Below are positions 45,228 to 57,236 of a stretch of DNA of 64,000 nucleotides, piece after piece. The notes under the pieces were generated by a model, which worked only from the letters and a program-made list of their open reading frames with translations, did no database searches and had not been told where the DNA came from. The DNA is taken from the NCBI GenBank assembly GCA_018340805.1, contig JACMZG010001863.1:58940295-59004294 (forward strand), read 5' to 3'. A program made the translations under genes and the position numbers. Numbering within the stretch: the stretch's first letter is position 1; every line of letters starts with the position of its first letter. This stretch comes from Microvelia longipes. Lineage: Eukaryota > Arthropoda > Insecta > Hemiptera > Veliidae.

Positions 45228-45968
45228 TTGTTTTAGTAAGAACCTAAGGTAGTTCAGTCAAAAAGTGATACCATTGTAAATAACGTAATATATCGCAAAA
45301 TATCAACGTTATTAACTTATTACCTGGATTTACGACACACTTTGTCGTATTAATAACTATCTACATAAATTTACATAATATAAGTTACTATTAATCCACT
45401 TACCTTACTATTAGGGAGTTTACCCTGAAATTCTTTTAACAAAATCAGATTTTTTATTTTCTATGGTCTGTTTGTGGCGGGCTATCGATTCAAAGAGGAA
45501 ATTCAGTTGGTCCGGTGTGAATAATTCAGCCATTATTATGCCAAACAAATTTTACACAAACAAAAATGAATTTGATGACAAAATACGAAAAACAAAATTG
45601 TGTAAATGATTTAGCAAAATGAAAACAGTGTTGCACTGATTAACAGGTCTTCATTTAGACACCTTTGGATTCGTACAACCTGGTCAACGTTCAAACTTGA
45701 AACGCTTGATACTGCTTTATTTATAAAGCTGTTACAATAATTGAACATTGTATTTGTATTAACTCTACTGTTTACTGAAAACATATGTAAATAAAGTTTC
45801 TAATATATTTAACATTCGCCAAAGCAAGGCCGCATTGTTGTTTATGACAAAGTGTGTCGTAAATCCAGGTAATAAGTTAATAACATTGATATTTTGCGAT
45901 ATATTACGTTATACTTACAATGGTATCACTTTTTGACTTAACTACCTTAGGTTATTACTAAATAAAAT
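45228..45968 (-). mobile_element. TIR element with Myb/SANT-like exon (Harbinger-like remnant)
   Basis: Inverted repeats of about 125 bp: TAGTAAGAACCTAAGGTAG near 45237 and its reverse complement near 45955, continuing through CAAAAAGTGATACCATTGTA and CCTGGATTTACGACACAC. The outer ends are uncertain: GGCCCGTATTCAAAGACG at 45003 could be an outer terminus. The interior codes for a Myb/SANT-like N terminus, the accessory protein typical of Harbinger-type elements. No DDE transposase is present. Confidence 0.65.
45420..45533 (-). pseudogene. Myb/SANT-like DNA-binding domain N-terminal fragment
   Basis: The 37 residues begin MAELFTPDQLNFLFESIARH and continue with QTIENKKSD. This matches by eye the first helix pattern of Myb/SANT-like domains of Harbinger accessory proteins (F-x-x-x-Q-L...L-x-E-x-I...I-x-N-K-K-S/T-D). 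The stop TAA at 45420-45422 follows VKRISG. A splice donor-like sequence GGTAAAC overlaps the stop and a perfect AAG/GTAAGT lies 20 bases on, so this may be a first exon. The rest of the domain was not found. The family assignment is from memory of the pattern. Confidence 0.6.
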
Positions 45969-46288
45969 CATATAAAAACTTAAAAGTAAAATAAAAATTT
46001 AAATCTTAGCAGTTTCAATACGTAATAAATAAAAATTCAGACCTAGTTAGGTTTAACTTAATAAGGGAAATAGCTTTTCCTTAAAGCCTACATTTAAACA
46101 ACATAATTACAATTTTCAAAAGCTTTTCATTCCTTGAAAACTCTTGGCCTTTGGAAGCTTAAGTCTATTAAGCCTTTGCCGTTTTCTCTTAGACATGAAA
46201 TATTATTTTTACTCTGAATGCTATTAATAAACTTAAGATGGTTGTAAATTTATATTATAGGTATACCTTATTAACCTTGTTAAGCGCA

Positions 46289-46472
<184 letters not shown>

Positions 46473-46770
46473 AACACATGACGATCGATAACTCTTGAAG
46501 GCTTTCTCACATTAATACGAAACTTAGCATATCACGAAATGTTGGGGAGGTTACAAGAGCTACTGTTTGTAAAAAAATGATGACGTCATCATTCCAAGTT
46601 ATGAAGTAATATAACTAGAAAAAATATTTGCAGTAAAAGAAGGTATTATATATTCAAGCAGACGACAAGCTATATCGATTGAGACCGGTTTTTAGCTGAA
46701 TTGGACCATCCAAAGTGGCGCAAACGGTATATTTCGGAGCTATAGGAGTTTTGAAAAGCTCTGATATAGC
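46473..46770 (+). repeat. Diverged partial copy of the nested hairpin/mini-ORF family
   Basis: Aligns with 25610-25900: CGATAACTCTTGAAGG, GATGACGTCATCATTCC, then GACCGGTTTTTAGCTGAATT. It follows a (TA)n tract exactly as in the two full copies. Confidence 0.75.
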
Positions 46771-47397
46771 TTACCGAAGCGATATAAAACTTGACCATTA
46801 AATATACCCAAGGAAATAGGGGGTGTAATTAGAACTTAAAATATAAGGTTTAGATAAACTTTATTTTTCTAGACTAAGCGGTAAAGCAATAAATAATTTC
46901 ATGCAAATCTGATTGATTAAAAATAAATTAATAAAAATAAAGAAACAAAAGGAGCAGGAAAGGTTAGGGAGCAAAAGCTATAGCTTAAATAATAAATTAC
47001 ATACAATAGATAATATAAATTTCAATTATATACTCTAAACTTATACTTAAGAGATCTCTACATAGGCTACGCTTGCAAGATAAACTGTAGTTTTAGAGAC
47101 ATTTGACGAGACCGGCCGGCGTTTTAACGACTGTCATCCGGTGATGGCATTCATAAATTGAGAGCAGCATAAAACATAAACGGCTACTTCAAACTTTAAG
47201 TTCTACACTCTAAACTTCACTTAGATCCTTTGGCACAGTACACTTGGCACTAAAACTCATGCATATTAATAAATAATTAATATTTTAAGCAAATATTGCT
47301 CGGGACCAAGATTAGAGCAAGCGAACTTTCCTACTGATCTAATTAGCGGTTCCATACAGTTGACATAAAAATGCATTCAATATTCCATCAACCACTT
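46771..47397. other. Unassigned stretch
   Basis: AT-rich. 47105-47165 on the minus strand (GGATGACAGTCGTT, then AAAACGCCGGCCGGTC) resembles a decayed Penelope-type terminus but lacks the intact core. Confidence 0.45.
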
Positions 47398-47405
47398 GTT
47401 GAGTG

Positions 47406-47897
47406 CAAGGATCTTGAATAAAGGGGATGACGCACTAAGTCGATTTGCCTTACAAACAAGTGACCCCATCGAAAACCAGAAAATAGAGAGAATTCAACAC
47501 GAAACACACGTCAAAAACCAACTGCACATGCTTGGTATAAACTGCGCATGCTTACAATTCTTAAAACAGCGCAGGTCTTAAAATTTAGAGGCAAACTTAC
47601 GTCACAATGGTTTCCATTTGAGAAGGTTATAACAAAACACGCTTAAATTATCACTCACTGAAGAAAATTATATTGGTACAAATGACTTAACAAGCACCAC
47701 AAATGTAACAATCACGAGAAGCACAGAAGAAAGTTGAGAAGCAAACTCGACAACCTTGCTACATAACCTGCGTTTGGCGCTTTTTTCATTATAATCAAGG
47801 GGAAGGGGTAAGTTTGCTCCTAATTCTCTATCTCATACAACTTCCATGGGGTCAGAAAAGTTCCTTAATGCGTCATCCCCTTTATTCAAGATCCTTG
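47406..47897. mobile_element. hAT-type nonautonomous element, copy B (empty site for the nested element)
   Basis: Ends CAAGGATCTTGAATAAAGGG and its reverse complement. The 8-bp TSD GTTGAGTG is at 47398-47405 and 47898-47905. The 492-bp element has no ORF. It aligns in reverse complement with copy A across the nested insertion site (TTATAATGAAAAAAGCGCC here versus TTATAATTAAA[insert]TAAAAAGGCGCC in copy A). Confidence 0.92.
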
Positions 47898-47905
47898 GTT
47901 GAGTG

Positions 47906-48834
47906 TAGTTGATAAGTTGAGGTGCTGCTCTAAAATGTTGTAATTACAACATTGTGCGCCACAGAGGGTTGCAGTTGCGATCGTTGGCGGTTACTCTGAA
48001 TCGAATAAGTAACAGCTGAAAGGTTACATTGTTTATCTCGTTTTACCATGTCCATGTTATTTTCATGTTTCTTCCATAAACATGTTAAATTTAAACAGTA
48101 AAATAGTGAAATGTGAAGCTGATTAACGTGTAGTGAAGTGAATAAATATGATGGTAAAATAAACAAGTGTAATATTCTTCTTTCACGGCAGATTAGACCG
48201 GTATGTTTACATGCGAAGTTTCGACGATTATATTATATATTACTTAGCCTAAAGTACTACAATTTAATTAATAAAACAGGTAAAGGAACATAAATAAGGT
48301 AAAAAATAACGATAACATGCATAAATATCATAACAAGTAAATAACTTATGAGATAAAGGGGGAGGGGATGCTAGGATGGGTAAGAATTAAGTTTAATAGA
48401 TAGAAAAAATAGCTACCCGTCTAGACAGTATACATTTATTTATAATTTTGTATATATGTATACGTCTGCGATATCCATTACAGTGTATCGACTACTTTAA
48501 AAATCTTGACAGCTCAGTTTAGGCACCACCGATTCTAAAAAAAAAATCCCTACAAAAAGGCAGCGGGGAAAAAACTTTGTAAACAAATCAGGTTATGTTA
48601 CCCGTGTTTTCTTGGCGATGTTTCTACATTTCTTTTGTGTAGTTTTATTATTTAGGAAGTATGCAAATGTGAAAAAAATGAATTGTGAAGGGAAATAATA
48701 AGTGTACTCATATGTTTTTACATTAAAAAAGAATTGTATGTTTACTAGTTTTGACAGCTCTTAAAAATTGCTGCATAAAAGGCAGCCTTGAAATAAAAGT
48801 TTCAGTTATGCTTTTATTTACTTAAGTTATAAAA
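47906..48834. other. Unassigned stretch
   Basis: No gene. 48425-48480 contains TGTATATATGTATACGTCTG, a scrap of the nested family. Confidence 0.5.
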
Positions 48835-49497
48835 ATTCTGGCGCGGTGGTCCGCATGTCGGGCGAATTTCCTTTGGATGCGTGTTTCCGTGCTTTTTACA
48901 ATATATAAGTTTACAACTACTAAATAAATAATTCCGTCGCGGTGGTCCGCTGTCGGGCGAATTTCATGTAGAATTCGTGTTTCCGTGCTTAACAACCCAT
49001 TTCTTGCTTAAGGTTCCGGTTCATGCTTTAGAACCTAAGCAGTTACTCGATTGTCAAGCACTGCTCGTAACTCATTTTGTCTGTATTTTTCAAAGGAAAT
49101 GCGCATAATTATCCAGTTGGTTGTTCAAAACTATGCCTCTAAAATTAGAAGTACGCACTATTATTTGCACTAGTTTAAAGCTTAGTTACTTATATTTAAG
49201 CTTAGTCAGTTATCTTTAAAGGTTTTAGCGCATTTCCTTTGAAAATACAGACAAAATGAGTTACGAGCAGTGCTTGACAATCGAGTAACTGCTTAGGTTC
49301 TAAAGCATGAACCGGAACCTTAAGCTAGAAATGGGTTGTTAAGCACGGAAACACGAATTCTACATGAAATTCGCCCGACAGCGGACCACCGCGACGGAAT
49401 TATTTATTTAGTAGTTGTAAACTTATATATTGTAAAAAGCACGGAAACACGCATCCAATGGAAATTCGCCCGACATGCGGACCACCGCGCCAGAATT
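48835..49497. mobile_element. Fold-back element with ~265-bp inverted arms
   Basis: Starts AATTCTGGCGCGGTGGTCCG and ends in the reverse complement. The arms run to about 49100 and from about 49225. Each arm has two copies of the GCGGACCACCGCG module joined to AAGCACGGAAACACG. Related fragments are at 1-420, 33010-33045 and 39225-39410. TSD not identified. Confidence 0.8.
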
Positions 49498-49548
49498 ATT
49501 TTCTAGTTGTAAACTTATATTAAGTAAAAAAAAACGATAAAAATTGAT

Positions 49549-49625
49549 CGTCCCTACCAGGATTTGAACCCAGGTACCCTGAGTTTGAGTGCTCGTATTG
49601 ACTCCGGACCACTGCCATTCAACTC
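49549..49625 (-). repeat. tRNA-like (pol III promoter) segment, SINE head
   Basis: Minus strand: TGGCAGTGGTCCGGAGTC resembles an A box, and TGGGTTCAAATCCTGG contains a consensus B box at tRNA-like spacing. It does not look like an intact tRNA gene (no acceptor pairing established). Diverged halves recur through the window. Confidence 0.6.
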
Positions 49626-49699
49626 AGAGGCCAAAAAACATAGAAAACGACACCCTACTCGATATTTAATTTTTAACGACCGTTATTTTGGTTTTCGAT

Positions 49700-50335
49700 A
49701 ATTTTTGTGGTTTATCGACTTTTTGGTAACTTAGAGTGGTCGTATCGACTTCGGATCGGTTTCATTCGATTCAGCGCTCAAAAATACATCGAAAACGACA
49801 CCCTACTCGAAATTTTTTTATCGGCCTAAATTTTGGTTTTTGGTAATTTACAATGGTTTTTTGGACTTTTTGGTCACTTAGAGTGGTCGTATCGACTTCG
49901 GACCGGTTTCATTCGATTCAGCGCCCAAAAATACATCGAAAACGACACCCTACTCGAAATTTATTTTTTATCGACCTAAATTTTGGTTTTTGGTAATTTA
50001 CAATGGTTTTTTGGACTTTTTGGTCACTTAGAGTGGTTGTATCGACTTTGGACCGGTTTCATTCGATTCAGCGCCTCAAAAAACATAAATATTGACCTTT
50101 TTCGCGGCAAAAATATTAACCCTGAATTTTGCCGATTTTTTGAAAATTTCGCTGACTCAGCAAACCGGTTAATGACGTCACAAAAACCTGGTTTTCAATA
50201 GGGTTTCGTGTCCTCCCGAAGTTTGAATTTTTGTACCAAGTTTGGGTTAAAAAATATTAATCCGTTCGAAAGATAGAGTGTTTACAAGAAAGTGTCTTAG
50301 ATAATACATATATATATATACTATATATTATATAT

Positions 50336-50385
<50 letters not shown>

Positions 50386-50393
50386 TATATTAC

Positions 50394-50427
<34 letters not shown>

Positions 50428-50490
50428 TATTATATATATATATAATATATATATTATATAATATATAATTATATATATATATATATATAT
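49700..50490. repeat. Repeat modules leading into (TA)n
   Basis: Three direct copies of a ~140-bp module containing CTTCGGACCGGTTTCATTCG (about 49740, 49885 and 50030), then the conserved GTCACAAAAACCTGGTTTTC block, then (TA)n 50309-50490. Confidence 0.85.
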
Positions 50491-50494
50491 TATA

Positions 50495-51227
<733 letters not shown>

Positions 51228-51818
51228 TAGGGTGGCCCTTAGCTATAGGGGTGAAAAAAAAAAATGTTAGAAATGTTTGTGCTCCAACCCCTAATTTTGT
51301 TCGAATACATGAAAAAAAATTCCATAAAAAAGTTTAGCCTGATCGGAGGTGATTAACAGGTGCCGCCGGCCTTTGAAGTTTTACAGGTATCAAAATTCGT
51401 CAAAATTGTGATTTTCGTGACAAATTTTTTCTGTGATTTTTTACATTTTCTAAGTAAAAACAATGCTTAATCCACTAATTAGACACTATGAACTTATCAT
51501 TATGACCTGAAATCATCTTAGTTTGCACCTAATCTGACATTTAATGATGGACATATATATTTTTTCTGAAAAATTTTTTAAAAAGCATTTTTTTTCTCTA
51601 CACTGCAAAGTATAACTCATATAATATGTTTTTTTGTTATCAATTCATTAGCATATTATATTCTTGTATACTGTTTTCTATAATTTAAGACCAATAATTG
51701 GTTATTTATACCAAAATTAGCAGATCTAATGTGAAACATACAAAACACTGTCATCCTATTTCGCAGTAGGTGAAAGCTAAGTAATGAGTATAATAGTCCA
51801 ATTCAGTTTCAAGAATTT

Positions 51819-53511
51819 TCAATTTTTTGGTTTAAATTTATTTTCAAACAAGCCATTATTGTGACATTTGAAACTTTGTGTGTTACCCCCCTTTGCTTGA
51901 TCCCCCCCTCTTCCCTTACCAAATTTATTAACCTTTAACAAATGGTTAATATTTTTTTTTAGTACAGCGTTGCAAATTTTTAAATCTATAGCTTCGTTAT
52001 TGACTAATGATTGAATAAAGTGCAAGTCAGACATTGGGGCCTTACTCGCACTTGTGTCACCATACCACGCTCTTAAATACACTCTAATAAGAAAAATGTT
52101 AAATTCTCTCATCGAAGATTTTTCTTTGGTAGACAACTTGAACTCACTTCTAAATAAATAAAATTTTAAACAATAGATCGCCTTCGACTTCCATCTTGTA
52201 TGGCTAATAGCACCTGGCTTTCTAAATGACACTCCTCGAGGCGGGGTCTCTCCTAGAAAAATCACTGCTAGCTCCATTAGCACCCTGTAATCTTCTCTTA
52301 ATTGTTTTTCTTTTAAACTTTTTACGAAGAAGTCAAGCATATCTCTTCTTAAACTTTTAGGACATTCTCCTTCAATACCAGAAGACTATTTTATAGGGTC
52401 TATCTGACCCCATGAGTTTCTGAACCTAGAAAACAGTGGAACATCTGGCCCAAAAGTCGGTCCCACCAATTCATTGAATACACTCTTTAACACCACTTCA
52501 AATATGTGGTGCCTACAAGGCAGGTATAGAAAATCCTTTTCTAAGAGGTTCTCAATATTTCTGCAAGCTCCATTGTTCTTACCGGTGTTCGATGCCGTGG
52601 TGTCATAACACATCGCTTGGACTGAATCAAGAAGTCCTCATTCTTCAAGACATTTATAGACTAATGCGGCTTATTCTGCTCCAGTGGCTACTGGAGCAGA
52701 ATTGATAGGAGCTCCGAGCATACCACAGGCGTGTGGTATGCTCGGAGCTCCTATCAACTTTTACGCCATATGAAATAAGAACTGCCAACCTCTCTATCTT
52801 ATTGTCTTTTGTAATATTAGGATGAAGCTTCCCACCCAATGCACAACACCACACTGATTTCTATCAATACTAAAGGTTTTTAACATTTCCTTGTATCTAA
52901 GAATCCTTAACTGGGATCGTTTACGGCTTATTGACTTTCTGTTAATTATCAAGTCCTTTGAATCATGGCCTAACGTTTCTGCTGTGGTAACTAATACATG
53001 AACAGCATCTCTGTCCCTAACTTTGCACCTATCTAACGTTGGTGCTAGGCGATCATTAAAAAATCAACAGTTCCTCTAAAACCAACGACGAAGGAAAATT
53101 GCTTCAGAGACAAGCTCATCTGAAACTCCCTCACTGTTTTCTGTGCTGCTACTGCATCTGGTGCTTGGTAGCAATTCCGCAAACAAACTAGATCGATCAA
53201 TATCCTCCAAGCATCGAGTTCTTCAACGGACCTCTTCCTCCTTCGCTCTGCTGTTCTCTATTCTGCCCTTGTAAATTAATGTCAAATCCCAGCATAACAC
53301 CAGGTCGCCCCTTCATTCTTTGCATCCGCAAAAACTCTATGTCCTCCTGGATTTTTATTTGATTTTCGGCGTCACTATGGGCAATATCAAATAAATCATC
53401 CAGCCTGTCTGTAAAAGCAAAACAACTACTGATAGCAAACTCAGTCGTTTTAGAAGAATTTTTCTGAAGACAACAACAATGGTTAGAACGAAGAACTCTT
53501 TCACTTGTCAT
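51819..53511 (-). pseudogene. Broken transposase-like gene of the long-TIR transposon
   Basis: Read on the minus strand from 53511, the fragments are collinear: an N-terminal part (53511-53197) with DLFDIAHSDAENQIKIQEDI; a middle part in shifted frames with RCKVRDRDAVHVLVTTAETL and NRKSINRSQLR; a core (52613-52386) MCYDTTASNTG...GAC...LPCRHHIFE; and a C-terminal part (52340-51819) with YRVLMELAVIFLGE and AISHTRWKSKAIYCLKFYLF. The DTTASNTG/CRHH arrangement and the later HTRW are features I associate with an uncharacterised transposase-like family common in invertebrate genomes, probably RNase H-fold. Several stops and frameshifts and a palindromic insertion (52702-52757) break it. Its last ~25 codons lie inside the left terminal inverted repeat. 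Confidence 0.75.
52702..52757. repeat. Perfect 25-bp-arm hairpin inside the transposase
   Basis: Arms 52702-52726 and 52733-52757 around a six-base loop, centred on GAGCATACCAC/GTGGTATGCTC. A 12-bp hairpin TTCTGCTCCAGT/ACTGGAGCAGAA adjoins at 52674-52701. Confidence 0.92.
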
Positions 53512-54561
53512 TTTATAACTTAAACAAACAACTTAAACCAAACACTTGATTTAAAATAAAAAAGAAATTAAAATATTTCATGGTAACAGTTTGTTGTTTG
53601 ATCTAAGACTGGAACTTTTTATAAGTAAGTCAAAGGGATTAAAATGATTCATTCATAGTACCCCTGCTTAGATCACTTCCATCTTGCATGGTATTTTCCT
53701 TGACTCATCTTTAATCCTTAAGTGGACACTAGGTTTATTTTACCTGAAAGTATTTTGGCAAACAAGTTTGTGTCAATTACTAATAACTCTATTCAAAGTT
53801 ATAACCTATCTTGCCTTTCTTTATTCTATTCATTTTTTGTGAAAATTGTATAAAATTTTATATTTCATAATAGGGAAGAGGGGGGAAGGTAAAGAAAAGG
53901 GTGGGGGGGGGGTAACACACAAAGTTTCAAATGTCACAATAATGGCTTGTTTGAAAATAAATTTAAACCAAAAAATTGAAAATTCTTGAAACTGAATTGG
54001 ACTATTATACTCATTACTTAGCTTTCACCTACTGCGAGATAGGATGACAGTGTTTTGTATGTTTCACATTAGATCTGCTAATTTTGGTATAAATAACCAA
54101 TTATTGGTCTTAAATTATAGAAAATAGTATACAAGAACATAATATGCCAATGAATTGATAACAAAAAAACATATTATATGAGTTATACTTTGCAGTGTAG
54201 AGAAAAAAAAATGTTTTTTAAAACATTTTTCAGAAAAAATATATATGTCCACCATTAATTGTCAGATTAAGTACAAACTAAGATGATTTCAGGTCATAAT
54301 GATAAGTTCATAGTGTCTTATTAGTGGATTAAGCATTGTTTTTACTTAGAAAATAATGTAAAAAATCACAGAAAAAAATTTGTCACGAAAATCACAATTT
54401 TGACGAATTTTGACACCTGTAAAACTTCAATGGCCCGGCGGCACCTGTTAATCAACTCCGATCGGGCTAAAATTTTTATGGAATTTTTTTTTCATGAATT
54501 CGAACAAAATTAGGGGTTGGGAGCAAAGAAAAATGAAAGTTCATTTTTAAGGGCCACCCTA

Positions 54562-54705
54562 ATATATATATATAAAGTCTCGCGAAACGTATTTTTTCGT
54601 CATTAGGGACCTCTGAAACGGATTTATGTCGTGGTCCGAGGTTCGAATTCCGCCATGACGCCTATCCCATTAGCCGAATTTCCAAAGGAAATTCGCTAAA
54701 AAGAA
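54562..54705 (+). repeat. tRNA-like segment plus terminal hairpin, copy of 885-1010
   Basis: Contains AAGTCTCGCGAAACG, the B-box-like GAGGTTCGAATTCCGCC and the end hairpin GAATTTCC-AAA-GGAAATTC followed by GCTAAAA. Confidence 0.75.
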
Positions 54706-55058
54706 TATTTGAGTGCAATAATAATGTTAACAGTCCAACACAATTCACAGAACACACACAACACAAAACTCACAAAACGATGTAAACACAAAAAGAACCA
54801 CAAACGAAGTGAACGAATGCCGGGAAGGAGGTTATTTCCCTACAGGGGTTATGGGAGTAGGGAATTTTTTTTCTCTTTCAAGAGAGGGGTTGGCAGCGGC
54901 TTCTCTGATTGGTCGATCCCCAAAATGCTTATGACCTTGGGGATTTTTAAACTTAACGATACACTGTAGTGCTAGATGGTGGGAATGCAGTATGGAAGAA
55001 TTGCTCTTACTTCTTGTTCTGTTCTCGTTAGCCTGCTTTCTCTGACAAATAGGGAAAA

Positions 55059-55127
55059 ATGGCTCCCACTGAACCCCGGCGAACTAAGCAGGCACGCAAA
55101 GCAGTCGGACCTCGAAGTGGCTTCTGA
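55059..55127 (+). CDS. 22-aa ORF, truncated relative of the 43-aa mini-ORF
   Basis: Begins MAPTEPRRTKQARKAVGPRS, with a leader resembling that of 26056-26187, then a TGA. Downstream sequence still aligns (a TGACGTCAT follows). The stretch RTKQARK...G..PR is the closest of the three to the histone H3 tail. Probably nonfunctional. Confidence 0.3.
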   Translation: MAPTEPRRTKQARKAVGPRSGF

Positions 55128-55327
55128 CAATGATTGGGACCAGCTTCAGCTTAAGCAAACCATTTTAAGTGGCGCAATTAATGACGTCATCACCAACGAG
55201 TACCGACTGTTCGAGACGGGCTTAAGGTCCGTATTTTGTCTTGAACTATAATCTATAAATCTGTTAGCACCAGCACCCTATAATTTGTCAGATTTTCTCT
55301 CATTTTGAGAATGAAAAGCATTGCTTA

Positions 55328-55893
55328 TAGACCAAAGAGCCCAGGGGTGTTTTGTTAATAAAAGTGTAATGGCTGGAACCGGCCTCAATTTTCGTAAATA
55401 CCTTCCTGAACAAGGATCTGCAATTCTGCCGACTCGTATCGGATGGGTGTCCCAGGGCAGAACGCACCTTTACAGGTCAAATTACCACCCATTTTAATAA
55501 AAAGTGTAATGGCTGGAAACGGGTATAATTTTTCGTAAATACCTTCCTGAACAAGGATCTGCAATTCTGCCGAGTCGTATCAGATGGGCGTCCCAGGCAG
55601 ATCGCACTTTACAGGTCAAATTTACCACCAAGTTAACAAACAGTGTAATGGCTGGACCGGTCTCAATTTTTCGTAAATACCTTCCTGAACAAGGATCTGC
55701 AATTTCTACCGACTCGTATCGGATGGGTGTCCCAGGCAGACTTTGACCCCTAAAGTGCGTTCTGCTGGGACACCCATCCGATAAGAGTCGGCAGAATTGT
55801 AGATTCTTGTTCAGGAAGGTATTTACGAAAAATTGAGACCGGTTCCAGCCATTACACTTTTTATTAACAAAACACCCCTGGGCTCTTGGTCTA
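55328..55893. mobile_element. Nonautonomous TIR transposon, copy 2, 3-bp TSD TTA
   Basis: Starts TAGACCAAAGAGCCCA and ends with the reverse complement. TTA flanks at 55325-55327 and 55894-55896. Three direct ~145-bp units are followed by one inverted unit, the mirror image of 1474-2043. Confidence 0.9.
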
Positions 55894-55896
55894 TTA

Positions 55897-56963
55897 CTGA
55901 AGGACGTCAAACTCGTCCCATTATTCATTTTGAATTTCAAATGCATTCGAAGTATTAATTAACCCTAATTATTGTTTATTGCAATCATTTCGAATCACAT
56001 AAAATTAAAACGTTTTATGAAGACAACATTGTCGATTAATTGACACGCGGACACTTGTGTAGCGAGTGTCCGAGCTGATTAGATTTGTGACTAGCACGCG
56101 ACTGTCTCTCTCAATCAGTGCTTTATGAAATTCACAATGATTTTATATTGAAAATTAAGAACTGCACAATGAATTAGCGACAATTGCAGTTAATTCAAGT
56201 CGTTTAAATTTATAATTTAGATTGCATTTAAATTAAAAGATAGTCGATTGAATTGATTATTCTTTTGTCTTATTTAAAGGGGGAAGGGGGAATCATTCGT
56301 TAATGAATTAATATAATTTGTTTGGAAAAATACCTTTTTTGCTCTTGATAGGAAATTTAAACACAACAGCTGAAAGTTCTATAATAACAACAAAAACTAA
56401 TTGTTTAGCTATATATTTCCCCTAACATTGTAGGCATCTTCAGGCATGACAGGTATTTTTTTTTTATAAAATCATAGTTGACTAGATAGTTAAACAAACA
56501 AACAAAAACCTAAAACTAATATCGCAGTTAATTAAAACTAATTAACACAGTCAAATAACTATTAAAATAAATAAATTAATAAAACCCGAACTGAGATAAA
56601 CAAAAATCTTTGCTTGTTTATCTCAGTTCAGGTTTCGCGGGGTGAGTTTTAGTTGGTATGAGGCAGACCCTGGGTGATTGAGTGGGGGAAAACGACAATT
56701 CTCTTGTTGAGTCCAAAAACCAAAAAAGTAAGAATCATGGGAGGTAAAAAGGATCCAATGGATTTTGGAGGGATTTTTCGAAAAGAGGTTAACCGTTCAA
56801 GATTTTATTATTTTATGTAAAATGCATTTGTCCGTGGAAGAGATTTAGTTCCAGAACGTTTCTGGCTCTCGAATGCTTGTTGACATCTGGATGAAACTTA
56901 TAACTAATATTGGCGCCCTATATGTTTCCCAAACCTTATTGCCTGTGAAATGTGTATGACGTC
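55897..56963. other. Unassigned stretch with hairpins
   Basis: GCGGACACTTGTGTAGCGAGTGTCCG-type dyad near 56047-56072 and a long hairpin GAACTGAGATAAACA/TTGTTTATCTCAGTTC at 56587-56629. Minus strand near 56405-56450 has CTGAAGATGCC...GGGGAAA, a weak hammerhead-like candidate. Confidence 0.5.
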
Positions 56964-57236
56964 ATTAACCCACGAGATTGACGGCAAACATTTCAAAGAT
57001 TTACTAAACCTCGAGAATTTGTCAAATAAAATAAATACATATATACTGCTATCTATGATAACATAGACCAAAATTTCATTTAGTTAACAGCAGTAGTTGC
57101 GATTTTATCGTTTGATACTGCGCGTGTTTCGACTTTTGCGTTAGGAAGTTCACTTGTATCGTGTAGTTCCCTACTTTAAAAGCTACTAATACGACGATCT
57201 ACTATAGGACAACAATAATGTGTCCGCAATGCGTTC
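56964..57236. repeat. Flank block duplicated inside the 45-bp satellite
   Basis: Recurs at 58488-58692 with several small deletions (shared CCCACGAGATTGACGGCAAA and ACTGCTATCTATGATAAC). Confidence 0.92.

Larger units (their letters stand above)
51228..54561 (-). mobile_element. 3.3-kb DNA transposon with ~675-bp terminal inverted repeats
   Basis: Starts TAGGGTGGCCCTTAGC and ends GGGCCACCCTA, inserted in (TA)n. The inverted repeats extend from 51228 to about 51900 and from about 53885 to 54561 at high identity. A broken transposase-like gene lies between them on the minus strand. TSD cannot be resolved in the TA background. Superfamily unassigned. Confidence 0.88.

Noticed and set aside
47100..47165. 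Hammerhead motif on the minus strand
   Set aside because: GGATGA replaces CTGATGA and TTAAAA replaces GAAA positions. At best a decayed terminus.
56405..56450. Hammerhead motif on the minus strand (CTGAAGATGCC...GGGGAAA)
   Set aside because: The core is formally possible, but stem III and stem I are not evident and no TSD was found.
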